Below, piece after piece: positions 1-11,079 of a stretch of DNA of 64,000 bases. The notes under the pieces are model-generated. The model was not told the origin of the DNA. It was given only the letters and a program-made list of their open reading frames with translations, and did no database searches. The DNA comes from Puffinus mauretanicus (taxonomy: Eukaryota; Chordata; Aves; Procellariiformes; Procellariidae): contig JAJKFH010003627.1 of assembly GCA_023333565.1 (NCBI GenBank), forward strand, positions 9,219,501 to 9,283,500. Reading direction: 5' to 3'. The stretch's first letter is position 1. The number at the start of each line of letters is the position of its first letter. A program made the position numbers and the translations under genes.

Positions 1-3000
1 GACTCTGCGTCAGAAGCACAACTACAGCACTGTCAAATGCACAGTAACGCCTCTGTGTGCTTCTAAAGGGACATGAGTCAATCTGAATCCCAAGAGTAAG
101 GAACATGGCATTACAAGCATTTCCAGGCACTACCCCACCCAACCTCCCCCGACACTGTCTGCTCTTGCAAGCGTATCTTCTCATTTTAAAATTGTTTTCC
201 TTTAGCTTTTTTTTTGTGACTGAAAAAGCTCAAGAAACAGGAAAAAAATCCTATCATATACAAAGTGCAATCAAATGTACAAACACATGCTCAAAAAGAG
301 ACAGCAAAATTCTTTTAGCTTCCTTTAATCTCTTTGGATAGCTTTACGCTCCAGCTCACAGGATAGCATCGAAATGCTGGAGCTATATTTAAACCAGTTT
401 GCTTGGGACTGGAAAAGGTTTAGCTACAGCTATACAGAAGTCGGTGCGGGTGTTTACCTGGCTTCTCAGAGAGACAGCTTCTGACACCCGAGTGAGCTGA
501 TCTAAAGTTAATTCAGACAGACCTCTGCTACGCTGACGTCTGCAGGGAAGAAATACTCTTATGCATAGGAACCTCAGATACTTCCTGTGGTGACAGAAAA
601 GTAACAAATAAATCTGACTGGAGAGGGAAAATGCCTGAGATGATGATATTTCTTTACCTCCTCATCTGATCTAATGCCTGTTCATTCCAGCACCCACCAG
701 AAACACAACAGTGCTCTACTCGCTCTTACAGCCCGGGGCAGGAAAACGCAGCCAGGTTTCACAAAAGGTTGAATGAGTTCAATTCCAGAGAAATGCTAGA
801 AATGAACATCTTATATTCTACTTTAAAAATAAGAATGGGTCAGAACTTGCTTAAACATGGATTTGCTGATACTATCTGTGGGTCACCTTAAGAAGCTAGC
901 TATTGCCTAATCGGATGGGCATCTGCCAGCTCCATGTCTTTCTGATGAACAAATAGGGACTTGAAGATTAAATTACTATCTGGGCAGTCCCGGAGGGGTA
1001 AAAGAGTAAAGCTACAAACTGAGATTCTGAATTATAGATGGGAGCTCCTCCCATTTCAGGGAAGCCAGAGATGTCTTGGACAGAAAGGACCAAATGTGTG
1101 GGGGTAAGGCCAAATGAGGTGTTTAGAAAGAAAAATCTCCTCCTGTTTGGAGGGGTGCATGGTAGAATTTCTCAGGTCGTCCTCTCACTAATCACATGCT
1201 GCTCCCTGCTAGTGGGTTCTCTGCCGCTCCAGCACAAAGGCCTTGGATAATGCTCGAACCTCCCAAGTACTCCAGACACACAACTCCTAGCGACACAGTC
1301 ACAGCAGCAATTAAATCAACCCCAAACCTCCCCTTCCTCCCCCAAACATTATTACCAAAAGGGTTCATTAAGAGTCATTAGTTCACCCTTCCTTTCAGAC
1401 CAAATTAATGGATTCCAAAGCATCACACTTACCTTAATGAGGAACAAGAGTGCAGCTGGGTATAGAACATGGCAGAACAGTCACTTCTACATGGACACAA
1501 CCTCACCATCATAAAAGAACTTTCATCTAATCTGTTGTTATCTTTAGAAATTCAGTGACCTCCGTTTTAAATAAGAGGCATTAGGCTGACAGAAATCCTC
1601 TGGGAGAAGCCAGAGAGCAGCACGTGGCTTCTGTTTGCTCTCACAGAAATGTCATCTTTGACATTCAAACAGGACACATATATTTTAAATAATGTCAAGA
1701 ACATTCTTAAAATACCTCATCAGGACTCAAACGGGGGTGGGAAGGGGGGTGGGGGTGCGGGGAACTTATGTTTTATGAGATGGATGGTTCTTTTCATAGA
1801 GATGCGTTCGGTTCCCAGGCAGGACGTATGGAGCATCCACGCGGTTCTGGTGCTGAGTCAACTAATGTCATCAGACAGGGCGGGCGTGCAGCGAGCGCGC
1901 GGGGAGGCCCCGGGATGGCTGCATGCCTGGCATGCACGGCTGGGAGCTCAGAGCGCTCGGCTAGTTAGCATTCAATCTGTCATTTCATTTTAGGATTTGC
2001 AGTAGAAATAGGAGATGAAGAAATAGTTTAAGGAGCTTGTAACATCACAGCTGTCAATCTCCAGCGTTCCAAAGGGAGGAATGACAGATATATAAGCCCA
2101 TTCATATCAAAATAAGGTTTGCAATCTTTTTTCCCTGACCCAGATTTGCTACAGAGGCAACTTAATGCAAATACACATCAAACGGCAATTCACATTTACT
2201 CTAAAATCACTTAACGGGAGCTGAAAACATTAACCCCCAGCAACAGAACCAGTTCCAAAGAGTCAGATTATTAACTTCCAGCAGTGATTCAGGGAAAAGG
2301 GGGAGGAAAGAGGAGAAGGGGGAAAACTGAACAAATGAGGTCATGTTGATTTGTAGGTGGTAGTCATTCTGTCGAGAAACCCAGGGGTCAGTCAACAGGG
2401 GTAACCAAAATCACAAGAGAATTCAGAAAGGCCTTAGCATGTAACGCTGATTAAGACGCTGAAGTTAATCTGAAGGGACAGCTTTGAGTGTTTAGGCTAG
2501 AAAAGACAACACACCGATTGGTAAGTCATTACTAGTGCATACAGGCTGTAAAAACTAGCCAGGGACTCCGCACACTGGGCTGTCAAACCAGGGGTCGGTA
2601 TAATTAATAATGAAGGCTTAAAGCAGCCAGATGTGCTTCTGATTCATCTATTTAAAAAAAACCTTTGTGCTGCAAAGCAACATGAGCATGTCCAGTTCAG
2701 AAAGTGGGGTCTGGGGCAGTGGTTCTCCACTCTGCCGCCACGTTAGAGGGTTAGCACACTTGAAAGACAAACATGAGGAACGCAAACAAAGGTGCTCCTT
2801 ATCCCAGAGCCAGATTTGCTCAAACTTCCAAGAATTTATCTCCTCCTGATTAGAGTTTCATGCCTGTCAGCAGCAGCAGAGAAGAATTTGAATGTTCTCT
2901 TGTGAAAATGTTACCTCCTTACAGTTACACCAAAGCAATCCATCTAAAACCCCCCAGACACAAAACCTCAGAGGCCACAACTGCGCGGGAAGTTCAGAGA

Positions 3001-3307
3001 CTTGCAGGAGCTGCAGGAGACGTCAACCCTCCTGTGGCGGAGGCCAGGGACCATTTTCCAGTTTGCAAACTTTCCGTTGAATAACCCCCTTTCAACAGTG
3101 CAAAATCGCAATGGATGAGTCTACAAGAAATCACGCTAAAAACCAACCAAAATAAACACACTAGTGGGAGAGTGCAGATGAGCAAGAGCGCTGGCAGAGT
3201 TAGGGCTGAGAGTAAAAGCTGGAGATGAGAAACACCGGAGGAGAAGGGACAAGGCAGACAGGAGATGGAGTGACGTGACAACTGGAGGCACATTTCAGCA
3301 TTCTTAC
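1..3307 (-). other. PTPRF: PTPRF intron downstream of the microexon (partial)
   Basis: This stretch follows the microexon donor and runs off the low-coordinate edge. I looked on the minus strand for the exon completing Ig2 (ALQIESSEE… through the YEC cysteine) and did not find it, so it probably lies outside the window. The intron holds a G-quadruplex-capable run (1733..1762) and a purine-rich tract on the plus strand near 2290-2326. Short open frames here resemble no protein I know. I see no recognisable transposon. Confidence 0.7.
1733..1762 (+). repeat. G-rich tract with G-quadruplex potential
   Basis: Five G-runs of at least three with short loops: G5-T-G3-AA-G6-T-G5-TGC-G4. It satisfies the canonical four-run pattern on the plus strand, the template strand for PTPRF. 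Confidence 0.75.
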
Positions 3308-3325
3308 CTCTGATCGGTGTACCAC
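3308..3325 (-). CDS. PTPRF: PTPRF 18-nt alternative microexon (Ig2 mini-exon A, GGTPIR)
   Basis: On the minus strand the 18 nt between an acceptor (…ctcaccag, AG at 3327-3326) and a strong donor (gtaagaa, from 3307) carry the codons for GGTPIR when entered in phase 1, the phase in which the Ig2 exon at 10891 ends. The join reads QLRS-GGTPIR-G, and PTPRD and PTPRS have related Ig2 inserts ending in TPIR at the same point. Being 18 nt, it adds six residues without altering the frame, and the transcript also makes sense without it. In this family such inserts lie in an Ig2 loop and adjust the fit to postsynaptic ligands. The splice sites, phase, peptide and strand are seen here; alternative use is inferred from the paralogues. 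It lies 7.6 kb downstream of the previous exon. It has no start codon and is far too small for ORF-based annotation. Confidence 0.88.
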
Positions 3326-3420
3326 CTGGTGAGGTAATTTGAATGCAAATAAGATTAGAGAGAAGCATTAGTACAAAGAGGAAAGGAAGAAAATTATAAC
3401 TAAAAAGCAGAAAGTTTTTT
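3326..3420 (-). promoter_or_regulatory. Intronic splicing-control tract upstream of the microexon
   Basis: On the gene strand the 3' splice site has a weak immediate polypyrimidine tract (caaattacctcaccag). A stronger T/C-rich run lies further upstream, around 3376-3391. Two CTAAT branch-point-like motifs lie at 3354-3358 and 3367-3371, about 30-45 nt from the AG. TGC trinucleotides occur at 3345-3347 and 3365-3367, the first about 20 nt before the exon. A decoy-like ctttttag lies at 3400-3407. This layout (weak tract, nearby TGC, distant T/C run) matches neural microexons that depend on SRRM4 and are repressed by PTBP1. The motifs are visible; the factors are inferred. Confidence 0.45.
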
Positions 3421-5149
3421 AAAGCTAGAATTTGTATTAGCGCGACAGGAATAAACAAAAAGAAACTGATGTGCAATAAAAGTCAGAGTGACACTCTCAG
3501 GAGGTTAGTAAAGCTCATTGCTTCCAGGAGTGCAGCATCCAGCCCTGCATCTTGCCATTAAAGCCACCACCCTCATGAACGGGGGCCGAACTAAGCTGCC
3601 GAGGTGGCACTGCTGGCTGGCCTCACCACTTGCATTCACCCACACCACTGTTCAAGCAGTTGAGATGGAGGACACGTTGGGAATATGGTGCAGTGCCCCT
3701 TCATTCCTCAGACAGAACAAGGAGGGGGTGTCCTGGGGGCTGTGTGACTGTGAGTGTGCTGGGCAGGAGGGGTGGAAAGCGCATGGTTGCGGGCCCTAGG
3801 TGCAATTTTGCTTTGGGGTTAGAATGACCAGTGGGACAAAATCTGCTTGCTTAAAGACATTAAACTAAGGGGAGAGTGTACCAAATCAGTTTTGAGCCAT
3901 TCTCCGCATTCACATAACCCTTGCGTCAGGTTCCCTCTGGCAAAGAAATTGGTGTCATGCAGAATCAACTTTACATACAGAAATACTTCAATACGAAGTA
4001 GTTTCTGGTAATGTAACACTGGCACGCTAGCCAGACCTCTGTCGTTCCTGCCTAATTTGGATGTTAGCTGGAGAAAGGAATCCCTACCCTCTTTATAAGG
4101 CACTGGAGATAATTTTACATGCTATAATGAAGAGTATCTTATAAGGAGGGCTTCTCTGGGAGTGAAGTTAAGTTATCCTGTTGCAACGATCTATAAAGGT
4201 TTGTTTTATGAGGTCAATGTGTTTATCCAGTGGAGGATCCACTGGTCAGTGTCTCGAGTTCAGCGTACAATCAATAACGAAGCATGATTGAAGGGGGAGA
4301 GATGCTCCAGCTGGGCAAATTGGCAGGGAACCCTTCTAATCCCCACTTTTGTCCCCTTGGTCTTATTTTGCACATATGAAGGCTGTTAGTATAAGGGAGA
4401 GATTCATGCAGATCGAATCTGTAGGCAGTTCATGGTATGTGTTGGTTTTATGCAGATTTGTAAGATCTGAATACCAAGCACTTACCAAAGAAAACTGAGG
4501 AGTTTAAACAGACAGAAAAACAGGGTTAAACAGGACACAGTGTGTCAAATCATGTTCAGTGTATTGATTAATAAATACCAGTATGCATACAAGAGTGTCG
4601 TGTATCTCAGATTTACAGCTCATTCCATTATCCACAACAATGATCACCCAATGGGAAAGAAAGACAGAAAAGAATTTCTGTAAATACAAAGAAGGCATAT
4701 TTTAAGCATGTTTAACTTGCCTCTTAAAAAGTAATTACAATATTTATACTTTTTGTTTTTCTTTCCTAACTACCCTTCCTTTAGGCAGAGTCCTTTCTCT
4801 AAGCAGGAGCAGCAATTCAAACTACTCATTTTAGCACTTTCCTCTGCCAAAATGACATTACCCCATTTTAACTTCATGTCTGGTTATATTTTCTGACGCT
4901 TTCCATCCACAGATGACTGAAGCATCAGGAAAGATCTTGCAGTGACTGAGGTTGTGGGTAATCTCTCTCTTGCAATAATAAATCTACCGTTTATTTATCT
5001 TTCTTAGTAACTACCGCTACCCTTAACAGAACAGTTATACCCAGAGATACTTGCATGGAAACGCACAGCCACGGAAAGCAGGGTTATTTCTTTTTGCCTA
5101 TTTGGAAAGTTTGCCAAGTGATATTTTTGTTCTGTTTGGTCTAGGGCCT

Positions 5150-5180
5150 CCCCCCTCCCGTCCTCCCATCCCGCCCCCCC
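5150..5180 (-). repeat. C-rich tract, G-quadruplex potential on transcript strand
   Basis: On the minus strand the G-runs are G7-C-G3-AT-G3, then, after AGGAC, G3-A-G6. It satisfies the canonical motif on the strand that becomes PTPRF pre-mRNA, about 1.8 kb upstream of the microexon. Confidence 0.7.
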
Positions 5181-8100
5181 ACTCCTGATTCTCAGAGTTA
5201 AGAAAAGCATCACCACAGTGTGTCACTTCCCACGGGAATGGTGCAATGACTTTGAGCACAAGCCCGAGGGGCAGAAAACAGGACTTCCTTCCCTCTCATC
5301 TGGCTGAAATAGGGTTTGTTGTTCTGCTCCAAACTGAAAAGATTTGCAGCAAATCTTTAAATCTACTCCCTGTAGAGGCTAAACCGTTTCTCTAATACGC
5401 AATTGTCTACACAGAGCTCTAGGAGCAATACTTGAAGTAGATTCCCTAAAACTTAAGTGTGATCAGCTCATTTTTTCCTGCGTTAAATCCCAATCCTCCT
5501 GGCCTCCAAATGTAAGGCAACCCTTGTGGGAGCAGCATAGAGGCTTGCTGTATTTAGCGCAGTGTTTGTTCTGGGTCTCTCTCACCTTTGCAAAGTTAAG
5601 ACATTCACTCTTCACTCAGAGGACACCATTATGGAGAGTGCACAAGGCTTTTCTGTTGGACCCCAGATTTCCTCATCCAGAAGGAATAAAAGTTCCCATT
5701 CACCCTTCACATCATATGACCATGCGTCTCTGGCTGTTGTCCTTTCAGGGTGTCCCTCAAAGGGACCACATCGCAGCACACAGGCCACAGAGTGCCAACA
5801 CAAGAGAGTCCATCAAGTGACGGAGGTGCCATCACTCGAATGGTTACTGAGCCAACTTGTGCCCTGTGATCACCAAGCTGTTTTACACAAAGGGCACCTC
5901 AAGATCAAACTTCAAACTCCGTTCCTTGTGTTTGAAAGGTTTGAAACACTCATAAGGAAGGAGAGTTTATTTCCCCTTCGTGATAACAGACACTGAGTAA
6001 CACCCCGTACATTCACTTCAGTCAGGAACGAATGCTGACCCTGACATCCCCTGTGTACTGGAAGCGCAGAGCCAGGCGCCCAAAGCAAGACAAAACAAAG
6101 GATGATACACTGGAAAGCCCCATGGGATTATTTGCATCAGCATTTCCCAGTGTGGAGGAGAGGCTCTGTTGGAGAAGGGACTTAATTCACCCCAGACTTA
6201 TACCACCTCCTTGTAGGAACCTAAACCACCAAAAAATCACTCCAAAGCAGCATCAAACAGAAACCAAGGCTCTTGCTGGCTGCACCTGGGCACTAGGGCA
6301 ATGCAACACTGAATCCCAGAGAACTCTGACAGTGCTTTTGGCTACATCCTAACATAGTTTTAGGGGAAACTATTTTCAGAAGTGAAAGTACTACAGAAAA
6401 GACTGGCTATTTGCCACCAGTTGCAACAGGGAGTCTGTGTGGATCCCATCACTGCTGCGTGCACCTCACACAGCAAGACCCAGATGTGCAGTATAGTTTC
6501 TTCCAGGACATAAAACTTCAGCTGTCAACTGGTTGGCCATGATATTCCTTCAACCCTCATTCAGTCAGTCCTTTCTGAGAGAGCATCCATCCTTGTGTGG
6601 GTTTCCTGATCCTTTTGGATAATACTCCCCAATCCCTATTCTTTTGGGCTGTCCTTACACACCTTGTCCCAAGTCGACGCCCATCTGATGTCTGGACTCA
6701 AAGCTGTTTCTTGCCAGGAGCTGAATGTCTTCTGCTGGGTACTGACTGCTGGCTATTACCAGTGAAGCAGGAGATGGCCGTCACTGCATTTCACTGCGAC
6801 AGACACCACCTCTTTTTGCAAGTTTGCCCTGTATATGTTGGGTATTCCTTTTGTTTCCAAATAAGTAGTGCTTCTACCTATGGGATCAAGACTAAAATGA
6901 AAACGCTTGCTGGTAACTCTGAGAGCATAAATGCAGCAAGATGATGTGGTGAGCCAGCTCCCACTGCTTCTTTGTTAGAGGCACCTACACTTTTTCAGAG
7001 AGTGACTGAAGTCACCTGCAGAGCCCTCTCTGATACTTTACTTGCAGTTAATTGCCTGAAAGCCACACTAGGGTCTAGGTCACAGTTCCATAACTCAGTT
7101 AATTGATGGTGATTAAAAGAGAATGATACTTGTGTAAGACTAAGTTCTTTACTAGATGAGAGATGGCAATGCTCCCTGAATTTCTGGAGTTTCCTTACAT
7201 GGCAAAGATATCTGTATGTTAACATTCAGAATAGTTATTTATTCTAATTTGACATTTTGTTCATAAGTTTTCTGAAGAACAGGGTGGAGGAGCAATTCTT
7301 CAACTATGAAACTCACTGGAAGCATTCAAAAGCTTTGAGATTATGAATACCATCAGAGTTGCTTTGAAGTCTTCAGGAGCTTGCAATCCAAGAATCTTTA
7401 CAGAAGAACTGTGAAGCATCAGTACAATCTGATCTATATTGAGAGAGTTTCCGCCACATCATCAACTAATTTTAAAACATGGTTAGAGATGTAGCACTGA
7501 CCCTTGCTGCCAGAACTCAAATGTACATCACCTGCAATACTACAATGTCTGGACAGTTTTAAAATCAGTTCAGCCAAACAGGTTTTAAACAAGTTAGCAT
7601 GCTGGGGACGTTTCCCAGCCCAGAACTGGTCTTAGATCCTGTGTCAATGACTGAGAGGCAATGACTGAAGCTATGCACCCTGGGGGAGAACAGGGAGTTG
7701 TCCTGAGTCACTGCATTTGCAGAAAAGCAGCCTCTTCACAAGAGGTGGGAAGTATTAGCAAGATGAGCAAGGGAGAATTTTGCTACAACCAGCATGAGTC
7801 AGAGACCTTGCTTTTGCCTTGATCTGTGATAATGGAGATGAAGATCTGTATTTATTTGTGTTCTCATCTCTAGAGCAATTAGCCCTACACGTACTGGCAA
7901 AACTCCCAAGAGCTGGACTTAAAAAAGAATTAAGCATTACTCGGGAGGAAAGATCTATGTATTGGGGAGAAAGGGGAAAAACCAGTCCTCTAAATGTAAA
8001 GAGTTATGCTAACTGTCAAAAGGTTTAATGAGAAAAATGCATATACACACATATAGATGTAACTAGTAAATGAGGGACAGTAGGATACAGGGTGGAATTA

Positions 8101-10890
8101 TAAACTGTGATTTTGCTCCTGACAAAGACACCAGTCCTCTGGGATTAAAAGAGCCTAAGACGATGGCTTGGTTGTCTTAAACCACAAACTTTCTAATACC
8201 TGAGCAGAAGATTAACAGACCTCTAGAAACTGATGTTCAGAGCCCCCTTGGGCACACGATCTGAATGCATGCAAGTTCAGAGACCTGCCTGAAGCCCCCA
8301 GAGCACTGCCAGCCCACATAACTGTGAGTGTCAGAAGAGAGCACCTTTCCCAAGCATGCTGCTTCTTTACCTCTAGCTATTTATTCCACACTAGGAGCCT
8401 GAAGAAATTAAATCATCCCTCAACCCCCTCTCTAAGTCAGACTCCAAAGCTGCTTTGACCTTTATGACCTATATTTAGTACATCTGAATAACAATATATT
8501 ATGGACTCGTTGAAGGTCGGACACTATAGATGCAATATTGGGCTCACACCATGCTGTAGCTATTTTAACTATATTACATCTGTCTAGCTTTTATTGGGTT
8601 TTAATTAAATGAAATTAAATGAGCGTATATTTAGATTCAGATAGTATAAACCGACATTCATGCAGATATGCCAGGCTGGTTGTAAGATATGATCTTAATG
8701 GAGCAGAGACTTTGCAAACTATTAAACTCTGCCATATAATGAGGTATCTATTTAAATACTCTTTTCTTTGAAAAACAACTCTGTCCCACTATGGTATAGT
8801 GCTGGAGAGCTCAATTAGCACCTTGCAGAATGGATCAGAGATTGCCCAACCCATCACATTGCTCATACAGGGTGACTGCAGTCAGGTAAGTGAGACTCAG
8901 GCACTTCAAAGTGCAGGCCCTACTTTACATCAACTACAAGTATAGGAAAAAGCTACAAATGCAAGCAGGGGTTGAATCTCTGGCCCATGAGAAGCGGTAA
9001 ACTTCTTGCTCTCCACTCATGCCAGGGTGGGGCAGAGCCTTGGTGAATCTTGGCATCGTATCACCAGGTCCCTGAAAACAAACCTTCACTCGTATTTGGA
9101 AGTCTCTTGCATTGAACTGTGGAAACCTCCCTTACTACATTAGAGAGCTAATCAATTTCTTTCGTGAGTCTGAGGATGTGTGCTGCTCATTGATTTCTAA
9201 AAGGTTCCCTTGACACCTCCCTTGGTAATTACTGTCTTCAGCAAGCAGCCAGCTCTAGAGTTTGAATCCCAGGTGAAATATTCAATTGAGACGTTGCTCA
9301 AGAACAGCGAATAGGAAGCAAAACTTGTACACAGTGACAGGGTTTACTAGTTTGTTTTTAAACTTTCTATCTCACTAAACTTGTGAAGCAGCTGGTAGAG
9401 AGGCAGCCAAGTGCCTGCGAAAAGGAGGCTGGAGAACGTACAACAAGTGCATCAGGAGCTGCCTTGCTGCTCATTTATGGTAATTTCTGATGCTGATTTA
9501 GTCAGCTATGAAGTGAAACACACCCATGTACACTTTCCTATTGCTGTTTCCTAAAGCTTCTCAGAATAATTAACAAGTGTGATATTTTCTTTCAGCACAA
9601 ACAGATCAAGATTAAACCATGTTGTGGGGGAGATAAGCTAAAGGTCACTGGGAAATTTCATAAGCTATAAATGCATTAGTATAATTAGCGCTCACTGGTA
9701 CATCAAGGTGGGATCAGGACTGTCAGGCTGGGTTCTATTTTTGATGAGAGTGATGTCTCATTACCCGCTCCCCCAAGTACAAGCCTACTTCTTATCATCC
9801 CAGCATCATCAGATTTATGCAGAGGGCTCCTGCTATGGGGAAATGTGTCAAGACGTTCACCTTGCTGGGAGGAAGATAGTGTTGCCCTGGCAGCAGCACT
9901 CATAACGTATGGCTTTTGAGTGCCCAGAGACACATCGTGGCCAGGCAAGGCAGCCTGCCTCTTATTTAAGCACGAGACCTTTCTAGACCAAAGTTGTTCC
10001 AGCTCTGTTCCCTTCTGTACTTCCTGTAGGGTACTGTGGGCTTTTTTTCCCCCAGACTAAAGCTGCTGTGTAGTGCTGCTGTGCATTGTTAAACGGCCAC
10101 TGCAACTCACGCTGGGGAGCTGCACTTCATCAGTGAATAAAGCAACATTTTATTTTCCTTAATTCTCTAATGGGCCTTACAGTCCTGGGAGACCGCACAG
10201 TGCGGCAGAAAAACAAGAGTTCCTCACTAAAATGAGTGCATTCTTAGCCACCCACAAGAACTAACCGTCTGTATTTCAAAACCTTTTGAAATTTTGTTTG
10301 CTTATCAAACAAAAAAATCAAAAAGAAATGGTGTATTTCAAAACTGTGTCCATCTTCCTTTGAAATCCATAGAATTACTGCTTCTTGGATTTGTCTTTAT
10401 TCTTGTGGTGTCACACAGCAAGAATGATAAAGATCTCAACAGAAAGCAGAGCACTGTCTTGCAGAGTTTATATAAGGAGTGAAGTAGTATGTGACCACTG
10501 TTTGTAAAATCTCAGCCAGTATCTCACTGTCCTGATTTGCACTGTGCTCCTACTAAAAGTATCTGAGACCTGTTGAGTTGGCAGTGAAATGTCTGAGCCT
10601 ACCAAGAATGTGGGGCAATGTTAAAACCGTCTACCGAAGAAGGAATCCACGTGATGTTCCAAAAGGCATGTCTACTCTAATGTCTCCTTTTAACAAGCCA
10701 CGATATCCTGCCAGAGAGGATCAGCCCCAAAAACTGCTTTTATATTGTAAAAGAAACGAGCTCAAATCAAATTGACATTTGGGTTTAGAATTGCATTTCA
10801 CCATTTCAGGGAAAAATAACAGCAGCAAGTAAAGAGAAAAGGGAGGAAGAGTGAGGCAGCAGGGAAGGCTTACTTGCTTTGCTACCTTAC

Positions 10891-11079
10891 CCGAGCGGAG
10901 CTGCTTGATTCTCCCATTGCTCGTTGCAGTGTCGACAGGCAGGAAGTCCTTGAACCAGGAGATTTCAGGATCAGGGTTACCGCTGGCAGCACAGAGCATT
11001 GTGGCTGTGCGGGCCTTTTCCACCACCTTCAGCTGCGGGCCCATGTCAATGGTCGGGAAGCCAGCTGGGAGGTGGTCTT
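10891..11079 (-). CDS. PTPRF: PTPRF (LAR) internal exon: linker plus N-terminal half of Ig domain 2
   Basis: Read on the minus strand, this 189-nt exon is open and encodes 62 complete codons plus split codons at both ends. It contains the blocks [40 protein letters not shown] and [10 protein letters not shown], which are diagnostic of Ig2 in LAR-type receptor phosphatases. [13 protein letters not shown] and ATSNGRIK fit PTPRF better than PTPRD or PTPRS, where I recall VVERTRTA and PEITW. The Cys of MLCAAS and the Trp of SWFKD are the first Ig disulfide cysteine and core tryptophan; the partner Cys lies in a later exon. The acceptor (11080-11081) follows a T/C-rich tract ending cctcttgcag, and the donor (10890 downward) reads gtaagg. 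Both junctions are phase 1, so the exon is symmetric. The protein is a type I receptor with Ig and fibronectin III ectodomains and two cytoplasmic phosphatase domains, acting in cell adhesion and synapse formation. The family assignment is very secure; the paralogue is slightly less so. Confidence 0.95.

Larger units (their letters stand above)
3326..10890 (-). other. PTPRF: PTPRF intron between Ig2 exon and microexon
   Basis: This 7,565-nt intron is bounded by the gtaagg donor at 10890 and the ag acceptor at 3327-3326. It contains the microexon control tract at its 3' end, a C-rich stretch at 5150..5180 that is G-rich on the transcript strand, a short hairpin at 4227..4245, and an AT-rich stretch at about 8450-8800 with homeodomain-like cores. 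I saw no further exon or transposon. No open frame in it looks conserved. Confidence 0.75.

Noticed and set aside
2994..3476. 160-codon minus-strand open frame spanning the microexon
   Set aside because: It reads through the intron on both sides. Only the 18 nt at 3308..3325 between the splice sites match a protein family; the rest is hydrophobic translation of T/C-rich intron.
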